From: RYN-428 sp035551995
GTDB taxonomy: Bacteria; Planctomycetota; Phycisphaerae; Tepidisphaerales; Tepidisphaeraceae
Assembly (NCBI GenBank): GCA_035551995.1
Contig: DASZME010000083.1
Coordinates: 61,220-125,219 of the forward strand
Reading direction: 5' to 3'
Length of the DNA stretch: 64,000 bases
This document shows positions 10,349 to 19,296 of this stretch, piece after piece. The notes under the pieces were generated by a model, which searched no databases, was not told the DNA's origin, and was given only the letters and a program-made list of their open reading frames with translations. The first letter of the stretch is position 1; each line of letters begins with the position of its first letter. The position numbers and the translations under genes are program-made.

Positions 10349-10896
10349 TAGTGGTAGTTGTCGCCAATTCAATATACGAATCGTTATTGGGATCGAGCTT
10401 TGAATCAGATGTAGCATTGTCGTGCGGCCTCGTTTCCGGGCAAGTGAAAAAAACACAATTGAAGAACGGCTGTGCTACTGGTTTTTCATCGATCTTTTGG
10501 AATTGATTTGGATCTTGGGGATTCGGCTTCGCGAATTTTGACGACCCGGTTCACGGATCGAACCGGGAATTTTTCTCGATATTTTGGGGATTCGGTCACA
10601 TTGTCGCTGGCGTAGGAACGCCGCACGAGGGTTGGCTGGCCTACAATTGGCTTTGGTCGGCGTAATGCGTTAGCGCCCCCGGCGTGCTTGGCCGCCGCCG
10701 GACGGCGTTGCGAGAGCGCTCGTTGCAGGGATCGGGAATGGCCCCGAGTTCCTTGGCCCGCCTCCGCTACGCTGCCTTGGGCGGACGACAATTTCGTCCG
10801 CCGCCACCGGTTCGCTTTCATTGCGAATGCCGCTGGCAAACCCGCGGGAGTTCCGCGGTTGGCCCGCCCAGGCGCGGGAGATGGTTGCAACAGGAC
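10349..10896. other. dnaG-rpoD intergenic leader region
   Basis: This 548-bp gap holds one terminator-like hairpin (10545-10574). The open frame of rpoD extends back to 10684 but shows no sigma-factor similarity before 10897. A TACAAT box at 10642 has no matching -35 element. Its length leaves room for an rpoD promoter and a long leader, but none can be assigned. Confidence 0.4.
10545..10574 (+). terminator. Terminator-like hairpin downstream of dnaG
   Basis: CCCGGTTC (10545-10552) pairs with GAACCGGG (10560-10567) over a 7-nt loop and is followed by AATTTTT. It lies about 200 bp after the dnaG stop and about 320 bp before rpoD, so it could end dnaG transcripts or attenuate read-through. Confidence 0.6.
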
Positions 10897-12669
10897 ATGA
10901 TTAAGGAAATGACTTTGACCGCTGTTCTCGAAACGCCTCTGCTTATTGGCTCGGGGTCTCAGGAAGAAGCCGACGCCCGCGTCAAGATCCTTCTGAACCT
11001 TGGCACGTCGCGCGGCTACCTCACCTACGAAGAGCTTAACGAACGGCTTCCCGACGAAGTGGTTTCGCCCGACAAGCTCGACTCATTGCTGATGATGATC
11101 GACGAGATGGGCATCAAGCTGATCGACGAAGGGGACATTCACGAATACGTAAAAGGTCCCAAGCCCCGCCCCAAAAAAGCCCCCCCGGCCCCCGCGCCCG
11201 ACGCCGAGCCCACGATCATCACCGATGACGAAGGCGAAGTGATCGACCTGAACCTCGAAGCGGAATTGGCCGAGGCTTCGACCAAGCGCATCGACGATCC
11301 GGTGCGGATGTATCTGACGCAGATGGGCGAGATTCCCCTGCTCACCCGCGAGCAGGAGATCGCCCTGGCCAAGAAAATCGAAATCACCCGCAAGATTTTC
11401 CGATCCAAGGTTTTGGAAAGCGATTATTGCCTTCAGAGCGCCGTCGAGATTCTTCAGCAGGTGGACGACGGCGATCTACCCTTCGACCGGACGATGAAGA
11501 TCTCGACCGCCGAGGACAACCCCGACAAGAGCACGATCGGCCAGCGCATTCCGTTGAACCTTGATTCGGTGCGCAAGATGCTGGGCCGCAATCGCGACGA
11601 TTGGGACAATCTGCGCGAGGCGCGGATCAAGAAGGACCAGGAAGAAGTGCGGATGGCGATCCGCCGACGTCGGCGCCGTTGCGTAAAATTGCTGGAAGAG
11701 CTTTCGTTGCGGACCAGCAAGGTGACGCCGCTGATGAAAAAGCTGTCGAGCATCTCCTTCAAGATGGTCGAGCTGGAAAACCGCATCGTCGAGCTGAAGA
11801 AAATAAAAGAGCCCGGCGAGGATCTGGAAGTGTGCGAGGAAGAACTTCGCGGCCTGGAAGACCTGGTGCTCGAAAACGCCCAGGATCTTCACAAGCGCGT
11901 GGTACAGGTCCGCAAGATCTACAACAAGTACGAAGACGCCAAGCGAAAACTCTCCGGCGGAAATCTCCGCCTGGTCGTCTCGATCGCCAAGAAATATCGC
12001 AACCGCGGATTGAGCTTCCTGGACATCATCCAGGAAGGAAACACCGGCTTGATGCGCGCGGTGGACAAATATGAATATCGCCGCGGCTTTAAGTTCAGCA
12101 CCTACGCGACGTGGTGGATTCGCCAGGCGATTACGCGGGCGATCGCCGATCATGCCCGGACGATTCGCATTCCGGTTCACATGATCGAGACGATGAGCAA
12201 ACTGCGGAACATCAGCAAGGTGTTGATGCAGGAATGCGGGCGCGAGCCGACGATCGAAGAGATCGCCAAGCGGGCGAAGATGTCGGTCAGCGAAACCCGG
12301 CGGGTATTGAAAATCAGCCGTCATCCGATCTCGCTGGACCGTCCCGTCGGCGAAAGCGAAGACAGCTATTTCGGCGATTTCATCGAAGACGAAAAAGCCG
12401 ACAATCCCGTTGAGTCGGCGACGCAGGAAATGCTCAAGGACAAGATCGAGCAGGTCCTCAAGACGCTCACTTATCGCGAGCGCGAGATCATCAAGCTCCG
12501 CTACGGGATCGGCGACGGCTACACCTACACGTTGGAAGAAGTGGGCCGAATCTTCAAGGTGACTCGCGAGCGCGTGAGGCAGGTTGAAGCCAAGGCGATC
12601 CGCAAGCTTCAGCATCCGGTGCGGGCGAGGAAACTGGAAGGTTTTCTGCCGGGAAGCGTGGCGCGGTAA
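10897..12669 (+). CDS. rpoD: RNA polymerase primary sigma factor (sigma-70)
   Basis: This 590-residue housekeeping sigma factor directs RNA polymerase to most promoters. Region 1.1-like residues 20-80 (ARVKILLNLGTSRGYLTYEE) precede region 1.2 (DDPVRMYLTQMGEIPLLTRE). A charged non-conserved region follows. Region 2 starts near residue 349 (KLSGGNLRLVVSIAKKY) and includes the -10 reading helix (YATWWIRQAITRAI). Region 4.2 lies at about 543-575 (LEEVGRIFKVTRERVRQVEA). All core regions are intact. The start at 10897 gives MIKEMTLTAV, with ATG 10909 as a close alternative. The long upstream extension of the open frame is Arg-rich and unlike any sigma factor, so it was rejected. Downstream hairpins at 12747 and 12866 probably end the transcript. 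Confidence 0.95.
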   Translation: MIKEMTLTAVLETPLLIGSGSQEEADARVKILLNLGTSRGYLTYEELNERLPDEVVSPDKLDSLLMMIDEMGIKLIDEGDIHEYVKGPKPRPKKAPPAPAPDAEPTIITDDEGEVIDLNLEAELAEASTKRIDDPVRMYLTQMGEIPLLTREQEIALAKKIEITRKIFRSKVLESDYCLQSAVEILQQVDDGDLPFDRTMKISTAEDNPDKSTIGQRIPLNLDSVRKMLGRNRDDWDNLREARIKKDQEEVRMAIRRRRRRCVKLLEELSLRTSKVTPLMKKLSSISFKMVELENRIVELKKIKEPGEDLEVCEEELRGLEDLVLENAQDLHKRVVQVRKIYNKYEDAKRKLSGGNLRLVVSIAKKYRNRGLSFLDIIQEGNTGLMRAVDKYEYRRGFKFSTYATWWIRQAITRAIADHARTIRIPVHMIETMSKLRNISKVLMQECGREPTIEEIAKRAKMSVSETRRVLKISRHPISLDRPVGESEDSYFGDFIEDEKADNPVESATQEMLKDKIEQVLKTLTYREREIIKLRYGIGDGYTYTLEEVGRIFKVTRERVRQVEAKAIRKLQHPVRARKLEGFLPGSVAR

Positions 12670-12746
12670 TTTCGATTCGACGTTCCGTGTCCGCGCCGTC
12701 CGGCATCTGCGTCCTGCAGCGCGGGGCTCATCTTTTCGGCGCCGAC

Positions 12747-12785
12747 GGCGATTGAAGGCCGACGCCACGATGGCCTTCAATCGCC
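12747..12785 (+). terminator. Perfect 14-bp hairpin after rpoD
   Basis: GGCGATTGAAGGCC (12747-12760) is exactly complementary to 12772-12785 across an 11-nt loop. It lies about 80 bp after the rpoD stop. It lacks a clean T-run (CTTTG follows), so it may be an mRNA-stabilising or pausing structure rather than a canonical terminator. Confidence 0.5.
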
Positions 12786-12865
12786 CTTTGAAGCGCCAGG
12801 GCACTCGATTGTCAAGGCGTTTGGTTCCAAGTCCGCGCCCAACGTCCGCCCAAACCGCAATTTCA

Positions 12866-12887
12866 AAAAATCCAATCTTGGATTTTT
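12866..12887. terminator. Bidirectional terminator between rpoD and tRNA-Ser
   Basis: AAAAATCCAA (12866-12875) pairs perfectly with TTGGATTTTT (12878-12887) across a 2-nt loop. The A/T-rich arms supply a U-run on either strand. It sits between convergent rpoD (+) and tRNA-Ser (-) and would serve both. Confidence 0.65.
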
Positions 12888-12935
12888 CAACTACAGTCGA
12901 TTAAAAGTTCGGCAAAAATGAAGACCTGGGATTAA

Positions 12936-13024
12936 CGGAGAGGGAGAGATTCGAACTCTCGAATGGGTTTAAGCCCATTACAGCATTTCCAGTGCTGCTC
13001 CTTCGGCCACTCGGACACCTCTCC
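12936..13024 (-). tRNA. tRNA-Ser (anticodon GGA)
   Basis: Read on the minus strand, the acceptor arms GGAGAGG and CCTCTCC pair perfectly with discriminator G. The anticodon stem CAGCA/TGCTG encloses loop CTGGAAA, giving anticodon GGA. The T loop is the standard TTCGAAT. The long variable arm (stem TGGG...CCCA) is the class II feature expected of tRNA-Ser, and total length is 89 nt. The 3' CCA is not encoded. The gene is single, with the bidirectional terminator downstream. Confidence 0.96.
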
Positions 13025-13231
13025 AGGTCTGCCTTTTGGGCAGCGCCAGCCACTTTAATCGAGGTCGAGTCCGGATTCCACCTCGCCTCGACTGGAACTT
13101 CTATCAGATTCTGTCGAGGGGCAGAACGGCGGTGGGGCGAGCTGGCATGACGATAAGTGGGCAAAAGACGCTTTGGTTTTGGCAGCCCATGGCGCCGAGA
13201 GATTTTTTCGTTCGGAGTTTTTCCACTGACG

Positions 13232-14269
13232 GTGGCGATTTTGATAAACCTGACCACCTTTTTTCGCGACATCCTTCTCAAACTCTGTCGCCGTGAAGAC
13301 CTCACGCGAGCCGAGTCTCGCGAAGCCTTCCTTCACATCATGTCGGGCGACGCTTCCGAAGCCCAGATCGGCGGACTGCTGGTCGGTCTCGCGGCCAAAG
13401 GAACGACGGTCGAGGAACTGGTCGGCGCCGCTGCGGTCATGCGCGAACAGGTGATTCCGATCGGTTGCGACGACGTCGGCGTTGTCGTCGATACCTGCGG
13501 GACCGGCGGAACCGTTCGCGGCACGTTCAATATCTCCACCGCCGCCGCGCTGATCGCCGCCGGCGCGGGGGTCAAGGTCGTCAAGCACGGCAACCGATCC
13601 GCCTCAAGCCGAACAGGCTCGGCCGACGTGCTGGAAAAACTCGGCGTGAAACTTGAGACGACTCCCGCCCAGCTCCGCCGATGCCTGGACGAAGCCAATA
13701 TCTGTTTCGCCTTTGCCCGCCTGCATCACCCCGCCATGAAGCACGTCGCATCGGCACGCACCGCGCTCGGAATTCCGACCATTTTCAACCTGCTCGGCCC
13801 ACTGACCAATCCAGGCCGGGCGCGACATCAACTGCTCGGCGTGTTCGCATCTGAATTGACCGACCGCCTGGCCAACGTTCTTCGCGAAATGGGGAGCGAG
13901 CGGGCCTGGGTCGTTCACGCCGATGACGGCCTGGACGAACTCTCCACGCTCGGCCCCACGCGCGTGAGCGAACTAAAATCCGGCGAGGTTCAGACCTGGC
14001 GCCTCGACCCACGGGAACTGGGGCTTGCATATGCGCGCCTGTCCGATCTGCAAGTCGCCGACGCCGACGAATCCGCCCAGGTGATTCGTCGCGTGCTGGC
14101 CGGTGAACGAGGTCCCGCGCGCGACATCGCGCTGCTAAACGCCGCCGGCGCGATGGTTGTGGCGGGCGTGCGTCCGGCGATTGACGCGGCCCTGGCGCTG
14201 GCGGCTCATTCCATCGACAGCGGCGCGGCCGGCAGGGCGTTGGAAGCGCTTTCGCGATGTTCGCGGTAG
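13232..14269 (+). CDS. trpD: Anthranilate phosphoribosyltransferase
   Basis: TrpD transfers the phosphoribosyl group of PRPP to anthranilate, the second dedicated step of tryptophan synthesis. The 345-residue length is normal for the family. Diagnostic motifs are present in order: DTCGTGG (PRPP-binding GTGG loop), KHGNRSASSRTGSADVLEKLG-type loop, HHPAMKHVASARTALG and NLLGPLTNP. The start is placed at GTG 13232, giving MAILINLTTFF. The frame is open further upstream to 13157, but those 25 residues are not TrpD-like. No other trp gene is nearby, so it is an orphan relative to the usual trp operon. It is followed after 168 bp by the nfeD-type gene, with no sign of functional linkage. Confidence 0.95.
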   Translation: MAILINLTTFFRDILLKLCRREDLTRAESREAFLHIMSGDASEAQIGGLLVGLAAKGTTVEELVGAAAVMREQVIPIGCDDVGVVVDTCGTGGTVRGTFNISTAAALIAAGAGVKVVKHGNRSASSRTGSADVLEKLGVKLETTPAQLRRCLDEANICFAFARLHHPAMKHVASARTALGIPTIFNLLGPLTNPGRARHQLLGVFASELTDRLANVLREMGSERAWVVHADDGLDELSTLGPTRVSELKSGEVQTWRLDPRELGLAYARLSDLQVADADESAQVIRRVLAGERGPARDIALLNAAGAMVVAGVRPAIDAALALAAHSIDSGAAGRALEALSRCSR

Positions 14270-14437
14270 AAACAGGGCTCAACGTGGCATGATTCGGCGC
14301 CTCGTCCGGGCCATCCGCGGCCCTCCCCACCGGCTATTGCATTGGCGGCGAAGTAACGGACGCTCGCGGCCCCACACGATCGATTCCAAACTCCGCCCGG
14401 AATTATTGTCGTTTACCCGCCGCGATATGAGTATCAT

Positions 14438-15967
14438 ATGGCTATGCGTGTGACGAGCCGATTTACGTTGGCCGCTCTCTCGGCAATGTTGCTGTTGCTC
14501 GCGGCCGCATCCCCTGCCCCTTGGTCTCCGGCGGCGCCCGATAAATCGGTGGCCGTGATCCGGCTCTCCGGCGAGGTGGATGACTTCAGCCGCGATACCC
14601 TCTTTCGTCATTTCCGCGAAGCCGAGTCGGCCGGCGCCAAAACCGTCATTCTCGAAATCGACACCTACGGCGGCTTGGTCACCAGCGGGCTGGATATAAG
14701 CCGGTTCCTTCGCGGACAGAGCGAAATTCACGTCATTGCGTTTATCGACAACAAAGCCATCTCGGCCGGTGCGCTCGTCGCCCTGGCATGCGATGAAATC
14801 GTCATGGCGCCCGGGGCGGTTCTTGGCGATTGCGCGCCGATCGTGCTGGATCAGACCGGCAATCTCGCCCCGCTGCCCGCCGCCGAGCGGGCGAAGATGC
14901 AATCGCCGATCTTGCGCGATTTTGAAGATAGCGCTCGCCGCGACGGGTACAACCCGCTGCTGGTCGATGCGATGGTGAAGGTGGAGACATCGGTGTATTT
15001 GATCGCCGACGCGCAGGGGCATGAGCGAATTGTCGACGAAGCGGACTATAAAAAATTGACCGCCGCCGGCGAATGGAAAGACGCTTCGGGCGTGACCAAT
15101 CCGATCGATGGGCCGGAAACGTTGCTGACCGTCGGGCCCGACCTGGCCCATCGTCTGGGCCTTTCCAAGAGCATCGCGCGAAACGCGCAGGAATTAGCCG
15201 CCGCCCGCGGGCTGACGATCGTCGCGGACCTGCGGCCGGGTTTCGGCGATCATCTGGTCGAATCGCTCAACAGCCATGGCGGGCGTTTCCTGTTGATGGT
15301 CGTCTTCATGCTGAGTCTGTACATTTGCCTGCACGCCCCCGGCCACGGGGCGGCCGAGGCGGTGGCGGTGGTATCGCTCGGATTGTTGGCGGGGGTGCCG
15401 ATGCTGACGGGGTATGCGCAATGGTGGGAACTGGGAATCATCTTCGTCGGACTGGGATTGTGCGCCTTTGAGCTGCTGGTTTTTCCCGGTCATGGACTAT
15501 CGCTTGGCGTTGGACTGGTGATGGTGCTGTTTGGATTGCTGATGACTTTTGTCACCAAGGACGCCGGGCCGGGATGGTTCCCGACGTCTCATCAAGCGTG
15601 GCATCAGATGCGCACCGGCCTTGCGATCATGATCGGCGCGGGCGTGGTGTCGGTGGTCGGCGCGGCGATCCTTCGGCCATTTCTCCCGAAGTTGCCGTTG
15701 TTTCGCAGATTTATTTTGACTGAAACCAACGATGGCCCGGTGCGTACCGCCGGCACGCCGTTGCTGGCCGGGGAAGACGTATGGCCTTTCGTGGGTACCG
15801 TCGGCGTCGCGGTGACCGATCTTAAGCCGGGAGGAATGGTGCGATTTCCGTTCGCCGACGACACCCGAAACGCTCCGGTGGTCAGCGCCAGCGGCTTTGC
15901 CGGCGAAGGCGCGAAAGTGGTCGTGCAGGAGGCACGGGGAAATCATATTGTGGTTCGCGCGGTCTAA
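14438..15967 (+). CDS. nfeD: NfeD family membrane-bound serine protease (long form)
   Basis: The 509-residue long-form NfeD protein has a signal/anchor segment at residues 8-25 and a ClpP-crotonase-like protease domain. In that domain S109 (AISAGALVAL) is the predicted nucleophile, and K153 (ERAKMQSP) is a plausible partner by analogy with the archaeal 1510-N Ser-Lys dyad. About four or five transmembrane helices follow (about 285-430), then a C-terminal OB-fold NfeD domain ending the protein. Long NfeD proteins are characteristically encoded next to floA/stomatin genes, and floA is the next gene downstream on the same strand. Here the pair is separated by 326 bp containing a palindromic repeat element that begins 2 bp after this stop codon. 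The start is ATG 14438, with ATG 14444 as an alternative. A role in membrane-domain quality control is inferred from the family. Confidence 0.9.
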   Translation: MAMRVTSRFTLAALSAMLLLLAAASPAPWSPAAPDKSVAVIRLSGEVDDFSRDTLFRHFREAESAGAKTVILEIDTYGGLVTSGLDISRFLRGQSEIHVIAFIDNKAISAGALVALACDEIVMAPGAVLGDCAPIVLDQTGNLAPLPAAERAKMQSPILRDFEDSARRDGYNPLLVDAMVKVETSVYLIADAQGHERIVDEADYKKLTAAGEWKDASGVTNPIDGPETLLTVGPDLAHRLGLSKSIARNAQELAAARGLTIVADLRPGFGDHLVESLNSHGGRFLLMVVFMLSLYICLHAPGHGAAEAVAVVSLGLLAGVPMLTGYAQWWELGIIFVGLGLCAFELLVFPGHGLSLGVGLVMVLFGLLMTFVTKDAGPGWFPTSHQAWHQMRTGLAIMIGAGVVSVVGAAILRPFLPKLPLFRRFILTETNDGPVRTAGTPLLAGEDVWPFVGTVGVAVTDLKPGGMVRFPFADDTRNAPVVSASGFAGEGAKVVVQEARGNHIVVRAV

Positions 15968-15969
15968 AG

Positions 15970-16151
15970 AACCTTGCGCGATCATCGGCGTTTTTTTTCA
16001 TACCCTCGCCCGGTACGCCGGGAGAGGGAAGGGTGAGGGTTTCTTGGAAGGGCCGGATTTTATCGTGACTTGCATCTTTCCAAAAAACGCTCTCCGCAAC
16101 CCTCTCGCGGATTACCGGACGAGGGAGCAGAACGCGTAATCGCGCAAGGTT
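15970..16151 (+). repeat. Near-palindromic dispersed element, family 1 copy 1
   Basis: This 182-bp element is bounded by inverted ends AACCTTGCGCGAT (15970-15982) and ATCGCGCAAGGTT (16139-16151). Inside are two GC-rich hairpins of the form CCCTC-N-CCCGG...CCGGG-N-GAGGG and a GGGTGAGGGTTTCTT stretch. Other copies lie at 51755-51937 (inverted) and 53229-53456. It starts 2 bp after the nfeD stop, which suggests a role as a 3'-end structure or an insertion preference. It encodes no protein. Confidence 0.85.
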
Positions 16152-16236
16152 AATTGGCGCCGAAAGAGCGGTGAGCGCCCGAACGAAGACGCGCTTGTGC
16201 GCCCTCCGTCATCAACCGTGTTTCTCGACGGCCTGA

Positions 16237-16272
16237 TAGCCGCGGGCGCAAGCCCGATCGCCCGGTATTTTT
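16237..16272 (+). repeat. Small GC hairpin with T-run upstream of floA
   Basis: TAGCCGCGGGCGCAAGCCCG is followed by a second CGCCCG arm and TATTTTT. A similar TTAGCCGCGGGCGAAAGTCC sequence with a T6 run occurs at 22858. It resembles both a terminator and a short dispersed repeat. Confidence 0.4.
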
Positions 16273-16293
16273 CGATACAATAAAGGAACTCAC

Positions 16294-17292
16294 ATGCCTG
16301 ATTTCAGCACGATCCTCCTTATCATCGTCGGCGTGGCGATCGTAGTGTTTCTCGCCATCACATTGCCCTTTGCGACCCTGTACGTCCGGGCGGCGGCGAG
16401 CGGGGCGGCCGTCGGACTATCCGATTTGGTGGGCATGCGCCTGCGGAAAGTGAATCCGATCGCCATCGTCACCGCTCGCATTCAGGCGATGCGAGCCGGG
16501 CTTCCGATCACCACGCAGGAGATGGAAACCCACTACCTTGCCGGCGGCAATGTCCAGCGCGTCATCAGCGCGATGATCGCGGCTCACAAGGCAGGCATCG
16601 ATCTCTCATGGCGAACCGCCACCGCGATCGATCTGGCGGGTCGCGATATTCTCGATGCGGTGCAGACGAGCGTGAACCCCAAGGTGATCGACGTCCCCAA
16701 CCCCACCTTTGGCCAGCCGACGATCGACGGCGTCGCCCAGGACGGCATTCAGCTTCGCGTCAAGGCCCGCGTAACGGTTCGCACCGCCATCGCGCGCCTG
16801 GTCGGCGGAGCGACGGAGGAAACGGTCATCGCCCGCGTCGGCGAAGGGATCGTCAACGCCATCGGATCGGCCGAGGATTACAAGCATGTGTTGAAAAATC
16901 CCGACTCGATTTCAAAAACCGTGCTGCACAAAGGTCTCGACGCCAACACGGCGTTCGAGATTCTTTCGATCGACATCGCCGAGATCACCGTCGGCGAAAA
17001 CGTCGGCGCCAAGCTCGCGGCCGATCGCGCCGAGTCGGACAAACGGCGTTTCCAGGCGGAAGCCGAGCAACGCCGCGCGATGGCGGTGGCGCAGGAGCAG
17101 GAAAACGTCGCCAAGCAGGCGGAAAACCGGGCGGCGGTCGTGCTGGCCGAGGCGGAGGTGCCGCGCGCGATCGCCGAGGCGTTTCGCAGCGGAAATCTGG
17201 GCGTGATGGATTACTACAAAATGAAAAACGTGCTGGCCGACACGCAGATGCGCGAAGCGGTCGCCGGCGGCGACGGCGGGACCAAGTCGTAA
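16294..17292 (+). CDS. floA: Flotillin-like protein FloA
   Basis: FloA organises membrane microdomains. The product is 332 residues, typical of FloA/YqfA. An N-terminal hydrophobic hairpin (residues 5-35) anchors it. The SPFH-like domain includes family hallmark sequences such as ITTQEMETHYLAGGNV, NPTFGQPTIDGVAQDG and TVRTAIARLVGGATEETV. An Ala/Glu/Arg-rich coiled coil covers about 240-300. The ATG at 16294 has a good ribosome-binding site (AAAGGAAC, 6 nt upstream). The pairing with nfeD upstream matches the yqeZ-yqfA arrangement of Bacillus, and both products are expected to act together at the membrane. A second, much larger SPFH protein is encoded at 56-58 kb. Confidence 0.95.
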   Translation: MPDFSTILLIIVGVAIVVFLAITLPFATLYVRAAASGAAVGLSDLVGMRLRKVNPIAIVTARIQAMRAGLPITTQEMETHYLAGGNVQRVISAMIAAHKAGIDLSWRTATAIDLAGRDILDAVQTSVNPKVIDVPNPTFGQPTIDGVAQDGIQLRVKARVTVRTAIARLVGGATEETVIARVGEGIVNAIGSAEDYKHVLKNPDSISKTVLHKGLDANTAFEILSIDIAEITVGENVGAKLAADRAESDKRRFQAEAEQRRAMAVAQEQENVAKQAENRAAVVLAEAEVPRAIAEAFRSGNLGVMDYYKMKNVLADTQMREAVAGGDGGTKS

Positions 17293-17374
17293 CCATGGTC
17301 GATTGTCGCGTCGTTGTCCATTCGACGCGCCCGTGAATCCTTCCTGCGGGACCTGGCTCAAAGAAAGTTAGACC

Positions 17375-17917
17375 ATGCGATTTGGATCATGGACCATCCT
17401 CGCCGACGAGAGTATCGGGAAAGTGGTCATCGGCATTCTCGTCTTCGTCGTCTGGGGCATCGGCTCGCTGGCGTCGATGGTAAAAAAAGCCAACGAGCAA
17501 GCCCGGCGTCGCGCGATCGCAAAGCCGAAGGGACCGATCGCCCCGGCCGTCGCGACCGACGACCGCATGACCGTCGGCACATTCGCCGTGACCGGAGCGC
17601 GGCGTCCACCCCCCATGCGGACGTCAATGCTTCAACGATCGCCGGCGGCGGTTCAAAAAAAGCAGCCGGCGAGGCAACCCGCCAGAATCATCGCTCAACC
17701 CGTTCGCCAAGCGGCGCCGAAACCGCAAGCGGGCGCTTCGTCGCGGCCTGTGGTCGAGAAGGTTGCTTCGATCGCCCAGACAAACGCCGCGCAAACCAAT
17801 CTCGCCGGCGCGAAAGCCCCCGCGATACGCCGGTGGCTCGTGCCCGCGACATTGCGGAAACAGTTTATTCTGACGGAGCTCTTGCGTCCGCCGATGGCGC
17901 TGCGGGATGAAGGATGA
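17375..17917 (+). CDS. One-TM hypothetical protein
   Basis: I do not recognise this 180-residue protein. One transmembrane helix (residues 15-36, GKVVIGILVFVVWGIGSLAS) is followed by a basic, Pro/Ala/Gln-rich low-complexity region. A compact conserved-looking tail (LRKQFILTELLRPPMALRDE) ends it. The start at 17375 has AAGAAAG about 8 nt upstream. It may be co-transcribed with floA (82-bp gap). Its stop codon directly abuts the galK stop on the other strand, with no intervening base. The tail looks like a short partner-binding motif, which is inference only. Confidence 0.75.
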   Translation: MRFGSWTILADESIGKVVIGILVFVVWGIGSLASMVKKANEQARRRAIAKPKGPIAPAVATDDRMTVGTFAVTGARRPPPMRTSMLQRSPAAVQKKQPARQPARIIAQPVRQAAPKPQAGASSRPVVEKVASIAQTNAAQTNLAGAKAPAIRRWLVPATLRKQFILTELLRPPMALRDEG

Positions 17918-19102
17918 TTATTCCGAAACAACTCCTGCTCCGCCGGTTGCGGCGGTCACATAGATATCCGGATTTTTCGCGTATTTGCGGCCGAAAACCT
18001 CTTTGATGTGTTGTATCAAACCATCGACCGACCGTGGCTGAGCCAGGGCGACGATGCAGCCGCCGAACCCGCCGCCGGTCATTCGGGCGCCGTAAACGCC
18101 TTTGATTTTCGTCGCCTGCTCGGTCAGAAAATCCAATTCCGGCGTGCTGACTTCGTAATCGTCGCGCAAGGATTCATGACTCTCGACCATCAGGAGCCCG
18201 GCTTCCTCATACCGGCGTTGTTCGAGCTTTGAAGCCGCGTCGACGGTCCGCGCGTTTTCGCCGACGACGTGGCGACAGCGCCGAAAAACCTCGTCGGGAA
18301 GGACGTTTTCCGCGGCGTCGACCTGCGCCATCGTCACGTCCCGCAGCGCGCGGATCGAACGGTCCTGCGTTCGGAAAAACTCGACGCCTTCTTCGCATTG
18401 GGCTTTGCGCTGGGCATATTCGCCGCCGGTCAACTCATGCTTCGTCATGCTGTTGATGATCACCACGCGCAATTCGTTGGCGTCTATCGTGACGTATTTT
18501 TTTTCGAGCGATCGGCAGTCCAGCAGCATCGCGCTGCCGGCTTTAGCCGACGCGACTATCATCTGATCCATAATCCCCACCGGAACGCCGGCGAACGCAT
18601 GCTCGGCCCGCTGGCAGAGCAGCGCCAGACGATCGCCGTCCATCGGCCGGCTCGCCAGGGCGAGCAGCGCCCGGCCGGTGGCGACTTCAACCGCCGCGCT
18701 GCTGGACAATCCGCCGCCGACGGGGAGCGTGTTGGCCAGCAGCGCGTCCATGCCGACCAGCGGGATTCCCGCCGCCAGTAATTCCGCGGCGACGCCTCGG
18801 CTATAGTTGGCCCATTTCGGCTCGCCGCGTTCGATCTTTTTCTGAACGGAAAATTCGACGATCTGGCCGGGGAACGCCGTCGACGCCAGGCGAACCAAGC
18901 CGTCGGTTCGCGCCCGGCAGGCGAGTCGCACTTCAGGCTCGATCGCCATGGGAAAGACAAAACCATCGTTGTAATCGGTGTGTTCGCCGATCAAATTGAC
19001 CCGCCCCGGCGCCCGGATGACCTGCACGTCCGCCACCTCGGCCAGGGCGGCGCCGAACGTCTGTTGAAATTGCTCGCGAAGCTCGGCGTAGACGGTCTGC
19101 AT
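17918..19102 (-). CDS. galK: Galactokinase
   Basis: GalK phosphorylates galactose at C1 in the Leloir pathway. The 394-residue product has all three GHMP-kinase signatures. The galactokinase signature is at residues 33-45 (GRVNLIGEHTDYN). The ATP-binding loop is near 126-141 (LPVGGGLSSSAAVEVA). The C-terminal glycine motif is MTGGGFGGC. Length and order match bacterial GalK. The start ATG is at 19102. No galT, galE or galactose transporter is adjacent. UDP-glucose dehydrogenase at 25 kb is the nearest nucleotide-sugar gene. The gene converges exactly with the preceding orphan. Confidence 0.96.
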   Translation of the reverse strand: MQTVYAELREQFQQTFGAALAEVADVQVIRAPGRVNLIGEHTDYNDGFVFPMAIEPEVRLACRARTDGLVRLASTAFPGQIVEFSVQKKIERGEPKWANYSRGVAAELLAAGIPLVGMDALLANTLPVGGGLSSSAAVEVATGRALLALASRPMDGDRLALLCQRAEHAFAGVPVGIMDQMIVASAKAGSAMLLDCRSLEKKYVTIDANELRVVIINSMTKHELTGGEYAQRKAQCEEGVEFFRTQDRSIRALRDVTMAQVDAAENVLPDEVFRRCRHVVGENARTVDAASKLEQRRYEEAGLLMVESHESLRDDYEVSTPELDFLTEQATKIKGVYGARMTGGGFGGCIVALAQPRSVDGLIQHIKEVFGRKYAKNPDIYVTAATGGAGVVSE

Positions 19103-19158
19103 AACCGCGACTGTAGAGGGACGAGAAGCCGGCGGTCAAGGTGAGAACAAATGGAAAT

Positions 19159-19196
19159 CAATGGATAATGGACAATTGACAATGGATAATGGACAA
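19159..19196. repeat. 17-bp direct repeat pair
   Basis: CAATGGATAATGGACAA occurs at 19159-19175 and again at 19180-19196, separated by TTGA. It lies in the 194-bp gap between galK and tmk, which are divergent. It is only two units and no operator function can be assigned. Confidence 0.6.
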
Positions 19197-19296
19197 CGCT
19201 GAACGAATCGTTCGCCGTTGGTAATGCCATGAGTTCTCGTCTTCGTCTTCACTCACAGCCGGCAAACGACGACTAACGACTTATTCGACGTCCACT

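Noticed and set aside
11476..12804. 442-codon minus-strand open frame opposite rpoD
   Set aside because: It is a shadow of the high-GC rpoD codons, with no recognisable domain or ribosome-binding site; the rpoD frame is fully conserved.
19159..19196. Possible CRISPR-like repeat
   Set aside because: Only two 17-bp units separated by 4 bp; no spacers or cas genes.
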